From positions 744,001-808,000 of the forward strand of contig NZ_VORW01000001.1 of the NCBI RefSeq assembly GCF_007997215.1: a stretch of DNA of 64,000 bases, given 5' to 3'. Made by a program: the position numbers and the translations under genes. The stretch is from Algoriphagus aquimarinus. Its GTDB lineage: Bacteria; Bacteroidota; Bacteroidia; Cytophagales; Cyclobacteriaceae. Positions 45,437-54,400 of this stretch are shown here, in pieces (within the stretch, counting starts at the first letter, position 1; each line of letters starts with the position of its first letter). A model generated the notes under the pieces. The model did no database searches and was not told the DNA's origin. It worked only from the letters and a program-made list of their open reading frames with translations.

Positions 45437-46423
45437 ATGAAATATAATATCCTTCTTATTCTTATTTTTTTAATAAACTTTCAGCTGGTTTTGGCTCAAG
45501 GTAGCTTGCCTCAGTCATTTTTTGACGGAAAATCTATCGTTTTTATCTCAACCGATCCGGGAGCTAGGCCAGTTATGGCTTGGACAGAAGTAGCAGATAG
45601 CGTTCATCATTCATTGGTTCAAGCAGGGGCGGATCCTGTTGCATATTTTGAATTGGAGAAAGTTGCTCTTTCCGAAGCTGTTCAGGCAGACTATGCTAAA
45701 AGCTTTCAAAATCGACTTGTTAAAAATGTTATTCTCGTAACACGTCAGAAAAATCAAATGAGTATTCATGTTGCTCCGTTTTCAGGAGATGGCAAAATTA
45801 TTCCTACTACCGCCTTGTTTGGAGTAAGTGCTGCAGATATAGGCACTGTTACTAGCCAGTTTGGATTAATAGGTCAGAACCAGCCCTCACGAAATCTACT
45901 TGTGTTGGATGTGCCAGAGTTCCTAAGTATCAACAGCACTGAGACTTCGTCTAGTCAGAAGTTTTTGGCAGCGAATCCACTTAACCTAGATGTTTTCAAA
46001 TTGGGTATTACCATTGAAGGCTCATCAGCTGAGACTGGCTTGCTGAGCTATTTTAGGTACGATATGTATGGAAAGTCTCAAGAAACGATTTTAGCGGAGC
46101 AGGCGGCCCAGAAAACAGGAATTGAGCAAGTATTGAAGCAACAATATCCTTATGAGATAGAATGGCTTACTGAGGCAAAGACTGAGCAACAGTTAATTCG
46201 CGACAGAGTACAATTTCTTTTAGTAAAAGTGGAGGGCAGAGAAGCTGATTTGATGAAAAGTATGGGGCTGGAGCCAAAGACAGATCCATCGGCTTCGCGA
46301 ATTGTGGTAAAATATTATATCAAACTATTAGTGCGTGACGAACTCTATATAGGCCCTGAATGGGATGCTGATCCAGATTGGAGAGTTGCATTGAATAATT
46401 TCTTGAAGAACTTAAAAAAATAG
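45437..46423 (+). CDS. Exported protein of unknown function
   Basis: A 328-residue protein with a signal peptide (about residues 1-20, ending VLAQGS). The frame extends upstream to 45362, but the ATG at 45437 starts the signal peptide and avoids overlap with the divergent peptidase. The mature protein is alpha/beta without a motif I recognise; a late segment (LIRDRVQFLLVKVEGREADL) is helical, and the C-terminus reads as a DPDWRVALNNFLKNL helix. Function unknown. A hairpin overlaps its stop codon. Confidence 0.7.
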   Translation: MKYNILLILIFLINFQLVLAQGSLPQSFFDGKSIVFISTDPGARPVMAWTEVADSVHHSLVQAGADPVAYFELEKVALSEAVQADYAKSFQNRLVKNVILVTRQKNQMSIHVAPFSGDGKIIPTTALFGVSAADIGTVTSQFGLIGQNQPSRNLLVLDVPEFLSINSTETSSSQKFLAANPLNLDVFKLGITIEGSSAETGLLSYFRYDMYGKSQETILAEQAAQKTGIEQVLKQQYPYEIEWLTEAKTEQQLIRDRVQFLLVKVEGREADLMKSMGLEPKTDPSASRIVVKYYIKLLVRDELYIGPEWDADPDWRVALNNFLKNLKK

Positions 46424-46444
46424 ACCTCTCGGATGAGAGGTCTA
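46414..46444 (-). terminator. Minus-strand terminator overlapping the stop of the 45437 gene
   Basis: TAGACCTCTC (46421-46430) pairs perfectly with GAGAGGTCTA (46435-46444) around GGAT. Seven A precede it on the plus strand, giving a U tract on minus transcripts. It would end the yebC-yjjX transcript about 180 bp after yjjX. The plus-strand gene's stop codon forms the left foot of the stem. Confidence 0.75.
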
Positions 46445-46623
46445 TAGCTACTTAATGATAGGGGTGATTTAAGCAACTTCTACTACTGTCGATTTCTAAA
46501 GGCCATTGTAATATTCTTAGCCTTTTGGACAAATCAAAGTTTTAAATTTCAATTATTCAATGATAATCAATTTTTTTTCGAATAAAAGGCACTTAAGTAA
46601 AAAAATTGCAAAAATCAGCTCCT

Positions 46624-47190
46624 TTAAAATAACTCTTCATTCAAAAATGGAATCAAAGCGAGTATAATAGCTTGATTATAATAGGTTTGTCTGGTTATTG
46701 CCCCGTGAGTAAGAATTCCTACAGAACCACCACTTTGCTTAGAGTTTTCCTGAGAAAAAAATTGATCATCAGCTGCACCAAGCTCCATTCCTGAGTGAAT
46801 TAATTTAGCAATGGCTTCAGGGAGGTAAAATGTCCCTGTTTTCGCTTTGCCTTGGAGGCCCGATTTATTTTCTATGAAAATCCATGCAAAGGCATACATC
46901 CCGCGGACGTCTTCTCCTATACCTCCTTCTATTCCTACCCAATAATCTGCTTCAGGGAAGGATTTTTTGGCATTGATTACCCGATTTCTGGCACCTAGGT
47001 AAGTCTCTTCGTCACCTTTTGGTTGATCAGAAACTTGTGAAGCGGCTGTGATTCCGTTGACGACAAATCCTTTGTGGAATGCTTCTGTAAATGCCGACTC
47101 ACTACAGGCGACTTTTACAGGGTTTTTACTGCCAACAATTATTAATGGCTTTTCTGAAGCCTGAAAATTTTCTCTTTTTGGGAAATTCAT
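46624..47190 (-). CDS. yjjX: Inosine/xanthosine triphosphatase (YjjX, NTPase house-cleaning)
   Basis: A 188-residue protein of the YjjX/DUF84 family, which hydrolyses deaminated purine nucleotides (ITP, XTP) and so keeps them out of RNA and DNA. Family blocks are IIVGSKNPVKVACSESAF, SQVSDQPKGDEETYLGARNRV, YWVGIEGGIGE and GSVGILTHGAITRQTYYNQAII. It lies 24 bp downstream of yebC on the same strand, with a hairpin in the gap that may lower its expression. Confidence 0.9.
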   Translation of the reverse strand: MNFPKRENFQASEKPLIIVGSKNPVKVACSESAFTEAFHKGFVVNGITAASQVSDQPKGDEETYLGARNRVINAKKSFPEADYWVGIEGGIGEDVRGMYAFAWIFIENKSGLQGKAKTGTFYLPEAIAKLIHSGMELGAADDQFFSQENSKQSGGSVGILTHGAITRQTYYNQAIILALIPFLNEELF

Positions 47191-47193
47191 AGA

Positions 47194-47219
47194 ATAAAAA
47201 AACCTAGGGGATACCTAGG
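47194..47219 (-). terminator. Intercistronic hairpin between yebC and yjjX (attenuator-like)
   Basis: Two CCTAGG copies (47203-47208 and 47214-47219) form a 6-bp stem with a five-base loop. On the minus strand it is followed by seven or more U. The yebC stop codon (47215-47217) lies in the stem. A weak terminator or attenuator is likely. Confidence 0.55.
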
Positions 47220-47922
47220 CCATGTTTGTGAAAATTTGGTTTACGTCTTCGTCTTCTTCCATTTTTTCGATCATCTTGTTGATAATCTCTTCCTGCTCTT
47301 CATCGAGCTCAGTAAGTGTAGATGGGAAGCGCTGAAAATCTGCGCTGATTACGTCAATATGTTTTTCTTCAAGTACTTTTTGCATGGTGCCGAAATCCTC
47401 AAATTCAGTATAAACGAAGATCTCACCTTCATTCTCGTCGATATCAACTAAGCCGAAATCAATTAATTCAAATTCCAGTTCTTCCAAATCAAATTCACCT
47501 TTTGCGAAGCGGAATACGGCTTTTCGATCAAACATAAAGACAACTGAACCAGAAGTGCCCAAAGAGCCTCCAGCTTTAGAGAAGTAGCTTCGCACATTTG
47601 CTACGGTTCTATTGATGTTATCTGTAGACGTTTCGATCACTACGGCGATCCCAAAGGGGCCATAGCCTTCGTAAACTACTTCTTCGTAATCTTTTTCGTC
47701 TTTATTTGACGCGCGTTTGATCGCTGCTTCGATTCTATCCTTAGGCATCTGAGCACCTTTGGCATTCTGTATTATTGTACGAAGTCTGGGATTAGATGCG
47801 GGGTCGGGACCTGCCGATTTTACCGCCATTACGATTTCTTTTCCTAGACGCGTAAAAACCTTGGACATTTTGTCCCAACGCTTGAATTTTCTCTCTTTTC
47901 TGAATTCAAATGCTCTTCCCAT
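47215..47922 (-). CDS. yebC: YebC/PmpR family regulator (translation/transcription factor)
   Basis: A 235-residue YebC-family protein: GRAFEFRKERKFKRWDKMSKVFTR in its opening, then the DNA-binding-like first domain with ARTIIQ-like NPRLRTIIQNAKGAQMPKDRIEAAI, YEEVVYEGYGPFGIAVVIE, and two further alpha/beta domains. Some family members bind promoters; recent work also links YebC proteins to translation of proline-rich stretches. It is first in a two-gene unit with yjjX. The high acidity of the C-terminus is typical. Confidence 0.93.
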   Translation of the reverse strand: MGRAFEFRKERKFKRWDKMSKVFTRLGKEIVMAVKSAGPDPASNPRLRTIIQNAKGAQMPKDRIEAAIKRASNKDEKDYEEVVYEGYGPFGIAVVIETSTDNINRTVANVRSYFSKAGGSLGTSGSVVFMFDRKAVFRFAKGEFDLEELEFELIDFGLVDIDENEGEIFVYTEFEDFGTMQKVLEEKHIDVISADFQRFPSTLTELDEEQEEIINKMIEKMEEDEDVNQIFTNMA

Positions 47923-48067
47923 GATTATTAATATTAGGGTGGTAAAATTAGCAATTCTTTTGGTTTGGCTAGAATTAGAACTATTCTATATCTAGTTTTT
48001 GTTGGAAAGTATGCCATTTTTATAGTGACATTTTTCTAAATCAACTCGACTAAAAAACATTTCAAAC

Positions 48068-49399
48068 ATGTCGGAATTTCTCTCAACTCCACTTCCAAAT
48101 ATTCCTAAATCTGATTTACCAAAAGTAGTCATTGTAGGCGCTGGATTTGGAGGGTTAAAGCTTGCTATGAAGTTGATGAATAAACAATTTCAGGTGATTT
48201 TGCTCGACAAGCATAACTATCATCAGTTCCAGCCACTTTTTTATCAAGTTGCCACTGCTGGACTGGAACCGAGTGCTATTTCATTTCCACTTCGAAAGAT
48301 TTTTCACGGATCGAAAAATGTGACTTTCCGAATGGCTCAAGTTGATCACTTTGATCCGAAAATCAAGCGCCTCTTTACAGATATGGGCTATATAGATTAC
48401 AGTTATCTAATAATGGCGATGGGTGCTGACACTAATTACTTTGGAAATAAAAACATAGAAGATTCTGCTTCTCCGATGAAAACGGTATCTGAGGCCCTAT
48501 ATATCCGTAATAAGATAATTTCGAATTACGAACGAGCTATTAATATTGAGAAAGCGGAAGATCGTAAATCTCTCATGAATGTAGTAATAGTGGGTGGAGG
48601 CCCTACAGGAGTAGAGTTAGCTGGTGCCATGGCAGATTTGAGAAATAATGTACTCCCCAAGGATTATCCGGAACTCAATTTTCACAATATGAAGATTGTA
48701 CTCATAGAGGCAGGGCCGGAATTGCTCGGTGCCATGTCCAAAGAGTCTAAAGAGAGTGCGTTGAAATATCTTCTGAACCTAGGAGTAGAAGTGATGCTGA
48801 ATACCATGGTGAAAAATTACGATGGAAATGAAGTACTACTGGCAGACAATGAACCTATTCAAACCCAGACCTTGCTTTGGGCAGCTGGCATTAAACCAAA
48901 TAGAATAGGAGGGTTGCAGGCTGACAATTATGCTCCAAATGGAAGAATTTTCGTCGACGACTTTTCAGAAATAAAAGGATGCCAAGGAGTATATGCACTT
49001 GGTGATATCAGTTTGATGACTCAGGAGGAATATCCTAAAGGCCATCCTCAAGTTGCTCAAGTGGCAATTCAACAGGCAGTTTGTCTTGCTCACAACCTTC
49101 ACAAAATAGAAGAAGGTAAGGAGAAGAAGGTTTTTACATATAAAGATTTAGGGTCTATGGCAACTGTGGGAAGAAAGCTTGCAGTGGTTGATTTACCATT
49201 CATTAAGTTTCAGGGGATACTGGCTTGGTTTACCTGGCTTTTTGTTCACTTGATGGCTATTCTTGGGGTGAAAAATAAGGTGTTCATATTCCTAGATTGG
49301 TCTTGGAACTACCTGAGTTTTGATCCTAGCCTAAGGTTGCTGATTAAGCCGAAGGCTGTAAGGCCTAGCGAACGGAAGGAATTAACAGAGGAGAGGTAG
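48068..49399 (+). CDS. Type II NADH dehydrogenase-like flavoprotein (NDH-2)
   Basis: A 443-residue two-Rossmann flavoprotein. FAD-binding glycines are in VVIVGAGFGGLKLAM near residue 20, the NAD-binding site is VVIVGGGPTGVELAGAM near residue 178, and a late GVYALGDIS closes the FAD site. The segment YHQFQPLFYQVATAGLEPS near residue 57 is typical of NDH-2. The C-terminus (about 385-425) has a hydrophobic stretch that may attach it to the membrane. It passes electrons from NADH to quinone without pumping protons. It stands alone; the leader carries no perfect -10 site. Confidence 0.93.
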   Translation: MSEFLSTPLPNIPKSDLPKVVIVGAGFGGLKLAMKLMNKQFQVILLDKHNYHQFQPLFYQVATAGLEPSAISFPLRKIFHGSKNVTFRMAQVDHFDPKIKRLFTDMGYIDYSYLIMAMGADTNYFGNKNIEDSASPMKTVSEALYIRNKIISNYERAINIEKAEDRKSLMNVVIVGGGPTGVELAGAMADLRNNVLPKDYPELNFHNMKIVLIEAGPELLGAMSKESKESALKYLLNLGVEVMLNTMVKNYDGNEVLLADNEPIQTQTLLWAAGIKPNRIGGLQADNYAPNGRIFVDDFSEIKGCQGVYALGDISLMTQEEYPKGHPQVAQVAIQQAVCLAHNLHKIEEGKEKKVFTYKDLGSMATVGRKLAVVDLPFIKFQGILAWFTWLFVHLMAILGVKNKVFIFLDWSWNYLSFDPSLRLLIKPKAVRPSERKELTEER

Positions 49400-49493
49400 T
49401 CTGATTTAGATTTGTTAACAAAAAGTCATCTAGATCAGATTAAACTGATATGCCAATGCATGGTCTAATTCATGTAACTAAAAAACAGAACAC

Positions 49494-49922
49494 ATGAAAA
49501 AATGGATTTTCGCTACGGGTTTGATGGTAATGGTCAGCCTGAGCACATTTGCACAAAGAAATGGAGGAGAAAGACCAAGTGCGGAGGAGAGAGCTAATAG
49601 AAATACTGAACGCATGGCGGAGGAACTTAAGCTAACTGATGCTCAGAAAAAGCAAATCTTAGCTATCAACTTAGAATATGCTAAGAAGAATGAGGCTGAG
49701 ATGGCTGAAAGAAAAGCTGAAATGGATGCCCGAAAAACTGAAATGGATGCGAAGAGAGCTGAATTGAAAGAGCAGGATGCTAAAATCCAAGCCGTTTTGA
49801 CTGAGGAGCAAAGAGCAAAGTGGACTGAAATCAAAGCGGAAAGAATGGATGATCGCCGCAGAGGCAGACCAAATGCACAGATTGAAGCTGATCCTCGAAG
49901 AGGGAAAAGAGGAGGTAATTAA
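49494..49922 (+). CDS. Spy/CpxP-like exported helical protein
   Basis: A 142-residue exported protein (signal peptide ends STFAQ) that is almost fully helical and highly charged. An LTDAQKKQI motif near residue 47 is the LTxxQ hallmark of Spy/CpxP-type periplasmic chaperones, and a second, LTEEQRAKW, lies near residue 102. Between them sit several seven-residue repeats (MAERKAE, MDARKTE, MDAKRAE). The tail is Arg/Gly-rich. It likely binds unfolded proteins or reports envelope stress. A terminator follows within 25 bp. Confidence 0.8.
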   Translation: MKKWIFATGLMVMVSLSTFAQRNGGERPSAEERANRNTERMAEELKLTDAQKKQILAINLEYAKKNEAEMAERKAEMDARKTEMDAKRAELKEQDAKIQAVLTEEQRAKWTEIKAERMDDRRRGRPNAQIEADPRRGKRGGN

Positions 49923-49944
49923 TTCGCTATGTACCGTTTAGCAA

Positions 49945-49986
49945 AAGAAGCCACCCTGAGTAATCGGGATGGCTTCTTGTTTTATT
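49945..49986. terminator. Terminator between the Spy-like gene and gltD
   Basis: AAGAAGCCA (49945-49953) pairs with TGGCTTCTT (49970-49978), extended inside by CCC/GGG, and is followed by a T-rich stretch on the plus strand. A shorter A run on the left may serve the convergent gltBD transcript. Confidence 0.8.
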
Positions 49987-49999
49987 ATAGCAAAACTTT

Positions 50000-51478
50000 T
50001 TAGTCTATATCTGAAATGTGCTCTTCTACCTGGAAGAATGATTCGTCTTTTTGAGGTAGGGTAGATTCTCCCATTAGGAACTCATCCACCTTTACTGCGG
50101 CTTCACGACCTTCTGAAATAGCCCATACAACCAAAGATTGACCACGGCGCATATCTCCTGCTAGGAATACCTTTGAATTAGTGCTTTGGTAATTTTTAGA
50201 CTTTGGAAGTGTATTCTCCATCGTGTCTGCACCAAATGCTTCTAGCAATCCATTTTGAGCAGGACCAGTATATCCGATAGCCAAGAATGCCAAGTCACAA
50301 GGGACTGTTCGTTCTGTGCCAGGGATTTCTTCGAAGACCATACGTCCATCTTTGTGCACCCATTCTAGATCAACTAGACTTAAGCCTGTCACTTGACCTT
50401 CGGCATTAACCGTGAACTCCTTTGTAAGAACCGAAAATACTCGCTCAGCACCTTCGTCATGAGAACTCGAAGTTCTCAAAGTCATAGGCCATTCTGGCCA
50501 AGGGTTAAGCGTATTTCTTTGCTGTGGAGGTTTCGGTAAAAGCTCTAGTTGTGTGATGGATGCCGCTCCATGTCGATTGGATGTACCAATACAATCACTT
50601 CCTGTATCACCACCGCCAATTACAATCACATGCTTTCCTTTGGCTGAGATTGGATTTTCTTCGATCTCGCCAGACACAACTTTGTTTTGCTGACCAAGAA
50701 ATTCCATCGCAAAATGAACACCTGTGGCATTCGATCCTTTGATATTTAATCCCCTAGGTTGTCCAGCTCCAGTAGAAAGTACTACAGCATCGAAGTTTTT
50801 TAGGATATTTTCTGCCTTGATATTGAAACCAATTTCTGTATTGCAGGTGAAAATTACTCCTTCTTGTTTCATGAAATCGACACGGCGATCAATTACCCAT
50901 TTTTCAAGCTTGAAATCCGGGATACCAAATCGAAGTAATCCTCCAGGCTTGGAATCTTTTTCGAAAAGCGTCACCTCATGACCAGCTTGATTTAGCTGAT
51001 CAGCCGCAGCAAGTCCTGCAGGGCCTGAGCCAATTACGGCTACTGACTTTCCAGTTCTTGTTTTTGGAGGATTCGCTTTGATCAGGCCTAGTTCATAGGC
51101 TTTTTCAGCTATATTTTTCTCGATTAATTCGATTGCAACTGGGTCTTTATTAATTCCCAATACACAGCTAGCTTCGCATGGAGCAGGACAAATTCTCCCA
51201 GTAAACTCAGGGAAATTGTTTGTGCTCCTTAATATATTGATCGCTTGCTCCCATTCGTTTTTGTAAACCGCATCGTTGAAATCCGGAATTACATTACCCA
51301 ATGGACAGCCATTGTGACAAAACGGAACACCGCAGTCCATGCATCGAGCTGCCTGATTATTTAATTTTTCGCCTGCAAAAGGCTCATATATTTCCTTGTA
51401 GTCACCTATTCTAGCTTTCGCGTCACGGGTAACCGGGGTTTCTCTTTTGAATTGAATAAATCCTTCTTTCGCTCCCAT
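50000..51478 (-). CDS. gltD: Glutamate synthase (NADPH) small subunit
   Basis: A 492-residue FAD/NADPH-binding subunit that feeds electrons to GltB for glutamate synthesis from glutamine and 2-oxoglutarate. The N-terminal iron-sulfur region has CMDCGVPFCHNGCPLGN and CPAPCEASC. The FAD site is VIGSGPAGLAAADQL, the NADPH site VIGGGDTGSDCIG, and the late FAD block is VFLAGDMRRGQS. It begins 1 bp after the gltB stop, so the two are one operon, and ends before a shared terminator. Confidence 0.97.
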   Translation of the reverse strand: MGAKEGFIQFKRETPVTRDAKARIGDYKEIYEPFAGEKLNNQAARCMDCGVPFCHNGCPLGNVIPDFNDAVYKNEWEQAINILRSTNNFPEFTGRICPAPCEASCVLGINKDPVAIELIEKNIAEKAYELGLIKANPPKTRTGKSVAVIGSGPAGLAAADQLNQAGHEVTLFEKDSKPGGLLRFGIPDFKLEKWVIDRRVDFMKQEGVIFTCNTEIGFNIKAENILKNFDAVVLSTGAGQPRGLNIKGSNATGVHFAMEFLGQQNKVVSGEIEENPISAKGKHVIVIGGGDTGSDCIGTSNRHGAASITQLELLPKPPQQRNTLNPWPEWPMTLRTSSSHDEGAERVFSVLTKEFTVNAEGQVTGLSLVDLEWVHKDGRMVFEEIPGTERTVPCDLAFLAIGYTGPAQNGLLEAFGADTMENTLPKSKNYQSTNSKVFLAGDMRRGQSLVVWAISEGREAAVKVDEFLMGESTLPQKDESFFQVEEHISDID

Positions 51479-51479
51479 T

Positions 51480-54400
51480 TTACGCCAATGATTTTGATTG
51501 TTCTAATGCTCTTTTCTCTAAAACTGCCTTATAATCTCTTGGAATTACCTTGATAAATTTCTCTTTGGTTTTATCCCAATCATCAAGGAATTTAGTTCCT
51601 AAACCCGATCTAGTCAGTTTTACATGTCTTTTGATGAATGTTTTGATCGTGTTGACATCCTCATCCTCCAGGTTATCTATATCTACTAGTTCTGGGTTGA
51701 TTTCAGTAATGTATTCTTTAAGAATATAAGCTATTCCACCGCTCATTCCAGCGGCAAAGTTTCTACCTATTTCTCCGAGATTCACTACTAATCCACCAGT
51801 CATATATTCACAACCGTGATCTCCAATTCCTTCTACTACTGTCTGTACACCAGAGTTTCTAACGCAGAATCTCTCGCCACCTTTTCCGTTGATGTATGCT
51901 TCACCGGACGTTGCTCCGTAGAACGCTACGTTACCAATGATGATGTTTTCTTCTGGAACAAATTTGGCATTTCTACTAGGGTAGATGATCAATTTTCCTC
52001 CTGAAAGTCCTTTTCCGAAGTAATCATTTGCCTCCCCTTCTAGTTCGAAATTGACTCCTTTGGTAAGGAATCCTCCAAAAGTCTGACCAGCAGAACCTGT
52101 GAACTTGAAGTTGATCGTATCCTCAGGCAATCCAGGGCTACCATATATTTTGGAGATTTCGTTGGAAAGCATTGCTCCTACAGATCTGTCAGTATTCTTG
52201 ATAGAGAAGCTACCTGAAGAAGCCAAAGCTTGTTCAAGTGAAGGAAGCGCAGCCTTTATTAACTGCCGATCCAATACTCTCTTCAGTTCAAATTCTTGAT
52301 CGATTTGCTTGTGAATACCTACGTGATCTGGAACTTCCACTTTGTGGAAAATCGGACTTAAGTCCACTTTATCCCACTTCCAGTGATTCAAATGACCAGT
52401 AGATTGAAGGACGTTGCTTTGTCCTACCATTTCATTCACGGTGCGGAAGCCAAGCGAGGCCATGATCTCTCTAAGATCTTGAACAAGGAATTGGAAGAAA
52501 TTCACTACGTGATCAGGATCACCGGTAAATAGCTTTCTTAAGTCTGGATTTTGTGTTGCAATACCTACTGGACAAGTGTTCAGATGGCATTTTCTCATCA
52601 TAATACATCCTTCTACTACTAAAGCAGCAGTGGAAATCCCCCATTCTTCAGCTCCCAAAAGTGTCGCAATTGCAAGGTCGCGACCAGTTCTAAGCTGACC
52701 ATCGGTTTGCAATACTACTCGGCTACGGAGGTTGTTTTTTACCAAAGTCTGATGAGCTTCAGAAAGCCCAAGTTCCCATGGTAAGCCAGCATGTCGAATA
52801 GAACTCAACGGTGATGCTCCTGTACCACCATCAGCGCCTGAGATCAGGATCACATCAGCCATAGCTTTTGCCACACCTGCTGCCACTGTTCCTACTCCAG
52901 CTTGAGAAACTAGTTTAACGTTGATTCTTGCTTTTCTATTCGCATTCTTTAGATCATAGATCAGCTGAGCTAGATCTTCAATGGAATAAATATCGTGGTG
53001 TGGTGGAGGTGAGATCAATCCTACTCCAGGAGTAGAATGTCTTACTCTACCTATCCAATCATCTACTTTATGTCCAGGAAGCTGACCGCCTTCTCCAGGC
53101 TTAGCTCCTTGAGCCATCTTTATTTGAAGTTCGGCAGCATTCGTCAGGTAATTACTCGTAACGCCGAATCTACCAGAAGCTACTTGCTTGATAGCTGAGC
53201 GCTCCCAGTCTCCATTTTCTTTTTTGGCAAATCGAATTTCATCTTCTCCTCCTTCTCCAGAGTTACTTTTAGCACCCATTCTATTCATGGCTATCGCCAA
53301 AGTAGAGTGAGCTTCGTGAGAAATCGAACCAAAAGACATGGCGCCAGTAGCAAATCTCCGCATGATGGAAGATGCTGGCTCTACTTCGTCTATTGGTACA
53401 GAAATACGGTTTTTGAACTCGAATAAGCCTCGTAACGTCAAGGCATCTTTGCTTTGCTCGTTGATTTTGGATGCAAATTTCTTATACATCCCGTAATCAT
53501 TTAAGCGAGTCGATTTCTGAAGCAAATGGATTGTTTCAGGATTAAACAAGTGTTTTTCACCTCTTCTTTTCCACTGATACACTCCACCTTGCTCTAGTAT
53601 CGGCGATTCTGTCTCGTAAGCTGCTCTATGACGAATCAATACTTCCTCAGCTAATTCATTAAATGAAATTCCGCTGATTCTAGAGATTGTGCCTTTGAAA
53701 CATCTGTCAATTACATCTGGTCCTAAACCTAAAGCTTCGAAGATTTGCGCACTTTGATAAGACTGAAGTGTACTGATTCCCATTTTAGAAAGTACTTTAA
53801 GCAGTCCTTTTCCTATCGCAGATTGATAGTTTGAGAATAGTTTCTTCTGACTTTTTGGGTTTGGAAGTTCACCTTTTTGATACATATCTAGAAGTGATTC
53901 TAGGGCCATGTATGGATTAATTGCTGATGCTCCGTAACCAATTGCAGTTGCGAAATGATGAGTTTCGCGAATATCTCCAGATTCTAATACCAAGCCGGCA
54001 CTAGTTCGGATTTTCTTTTTGACTAAGTGATGGTGAACTGCTCCTATCGCCAATAGAGATGGGATAGGTGCATATTCTACAGTGCTATTACGGTCAGAAA
54101 TAATGATGACATTTTTACCTTCATTGATCGATTTTTCCGCTTCATCGCAAAGCTTATTAAGAGCTTCTAAAAGCCTTCCTGGCTTATGATCTGCAAGGAA
54201 ATGACTTGTAAGCGTAGCACACCTATAGCCTTGGCCCTCCATATTATTAATCTTTTCCAAATCTTCATTCAGAAGAACTGGTTGGGAAATATGGATTTGA
54301 CGTGTATGCTTTGGACTTTCTTCCAAAATGTTTTGCCCTACTCCCAGACGGGTAAATAGTGACATGACCAATCTCTCACGAATAGGATCAATCGGTGGAT

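Noticed and set aside
49690..49780. Tandem DNA repeat in the Spy-like gene
   Set aside because: The repetition is in the protein heptads; at DNA level the units vary, so it is not a satellite.
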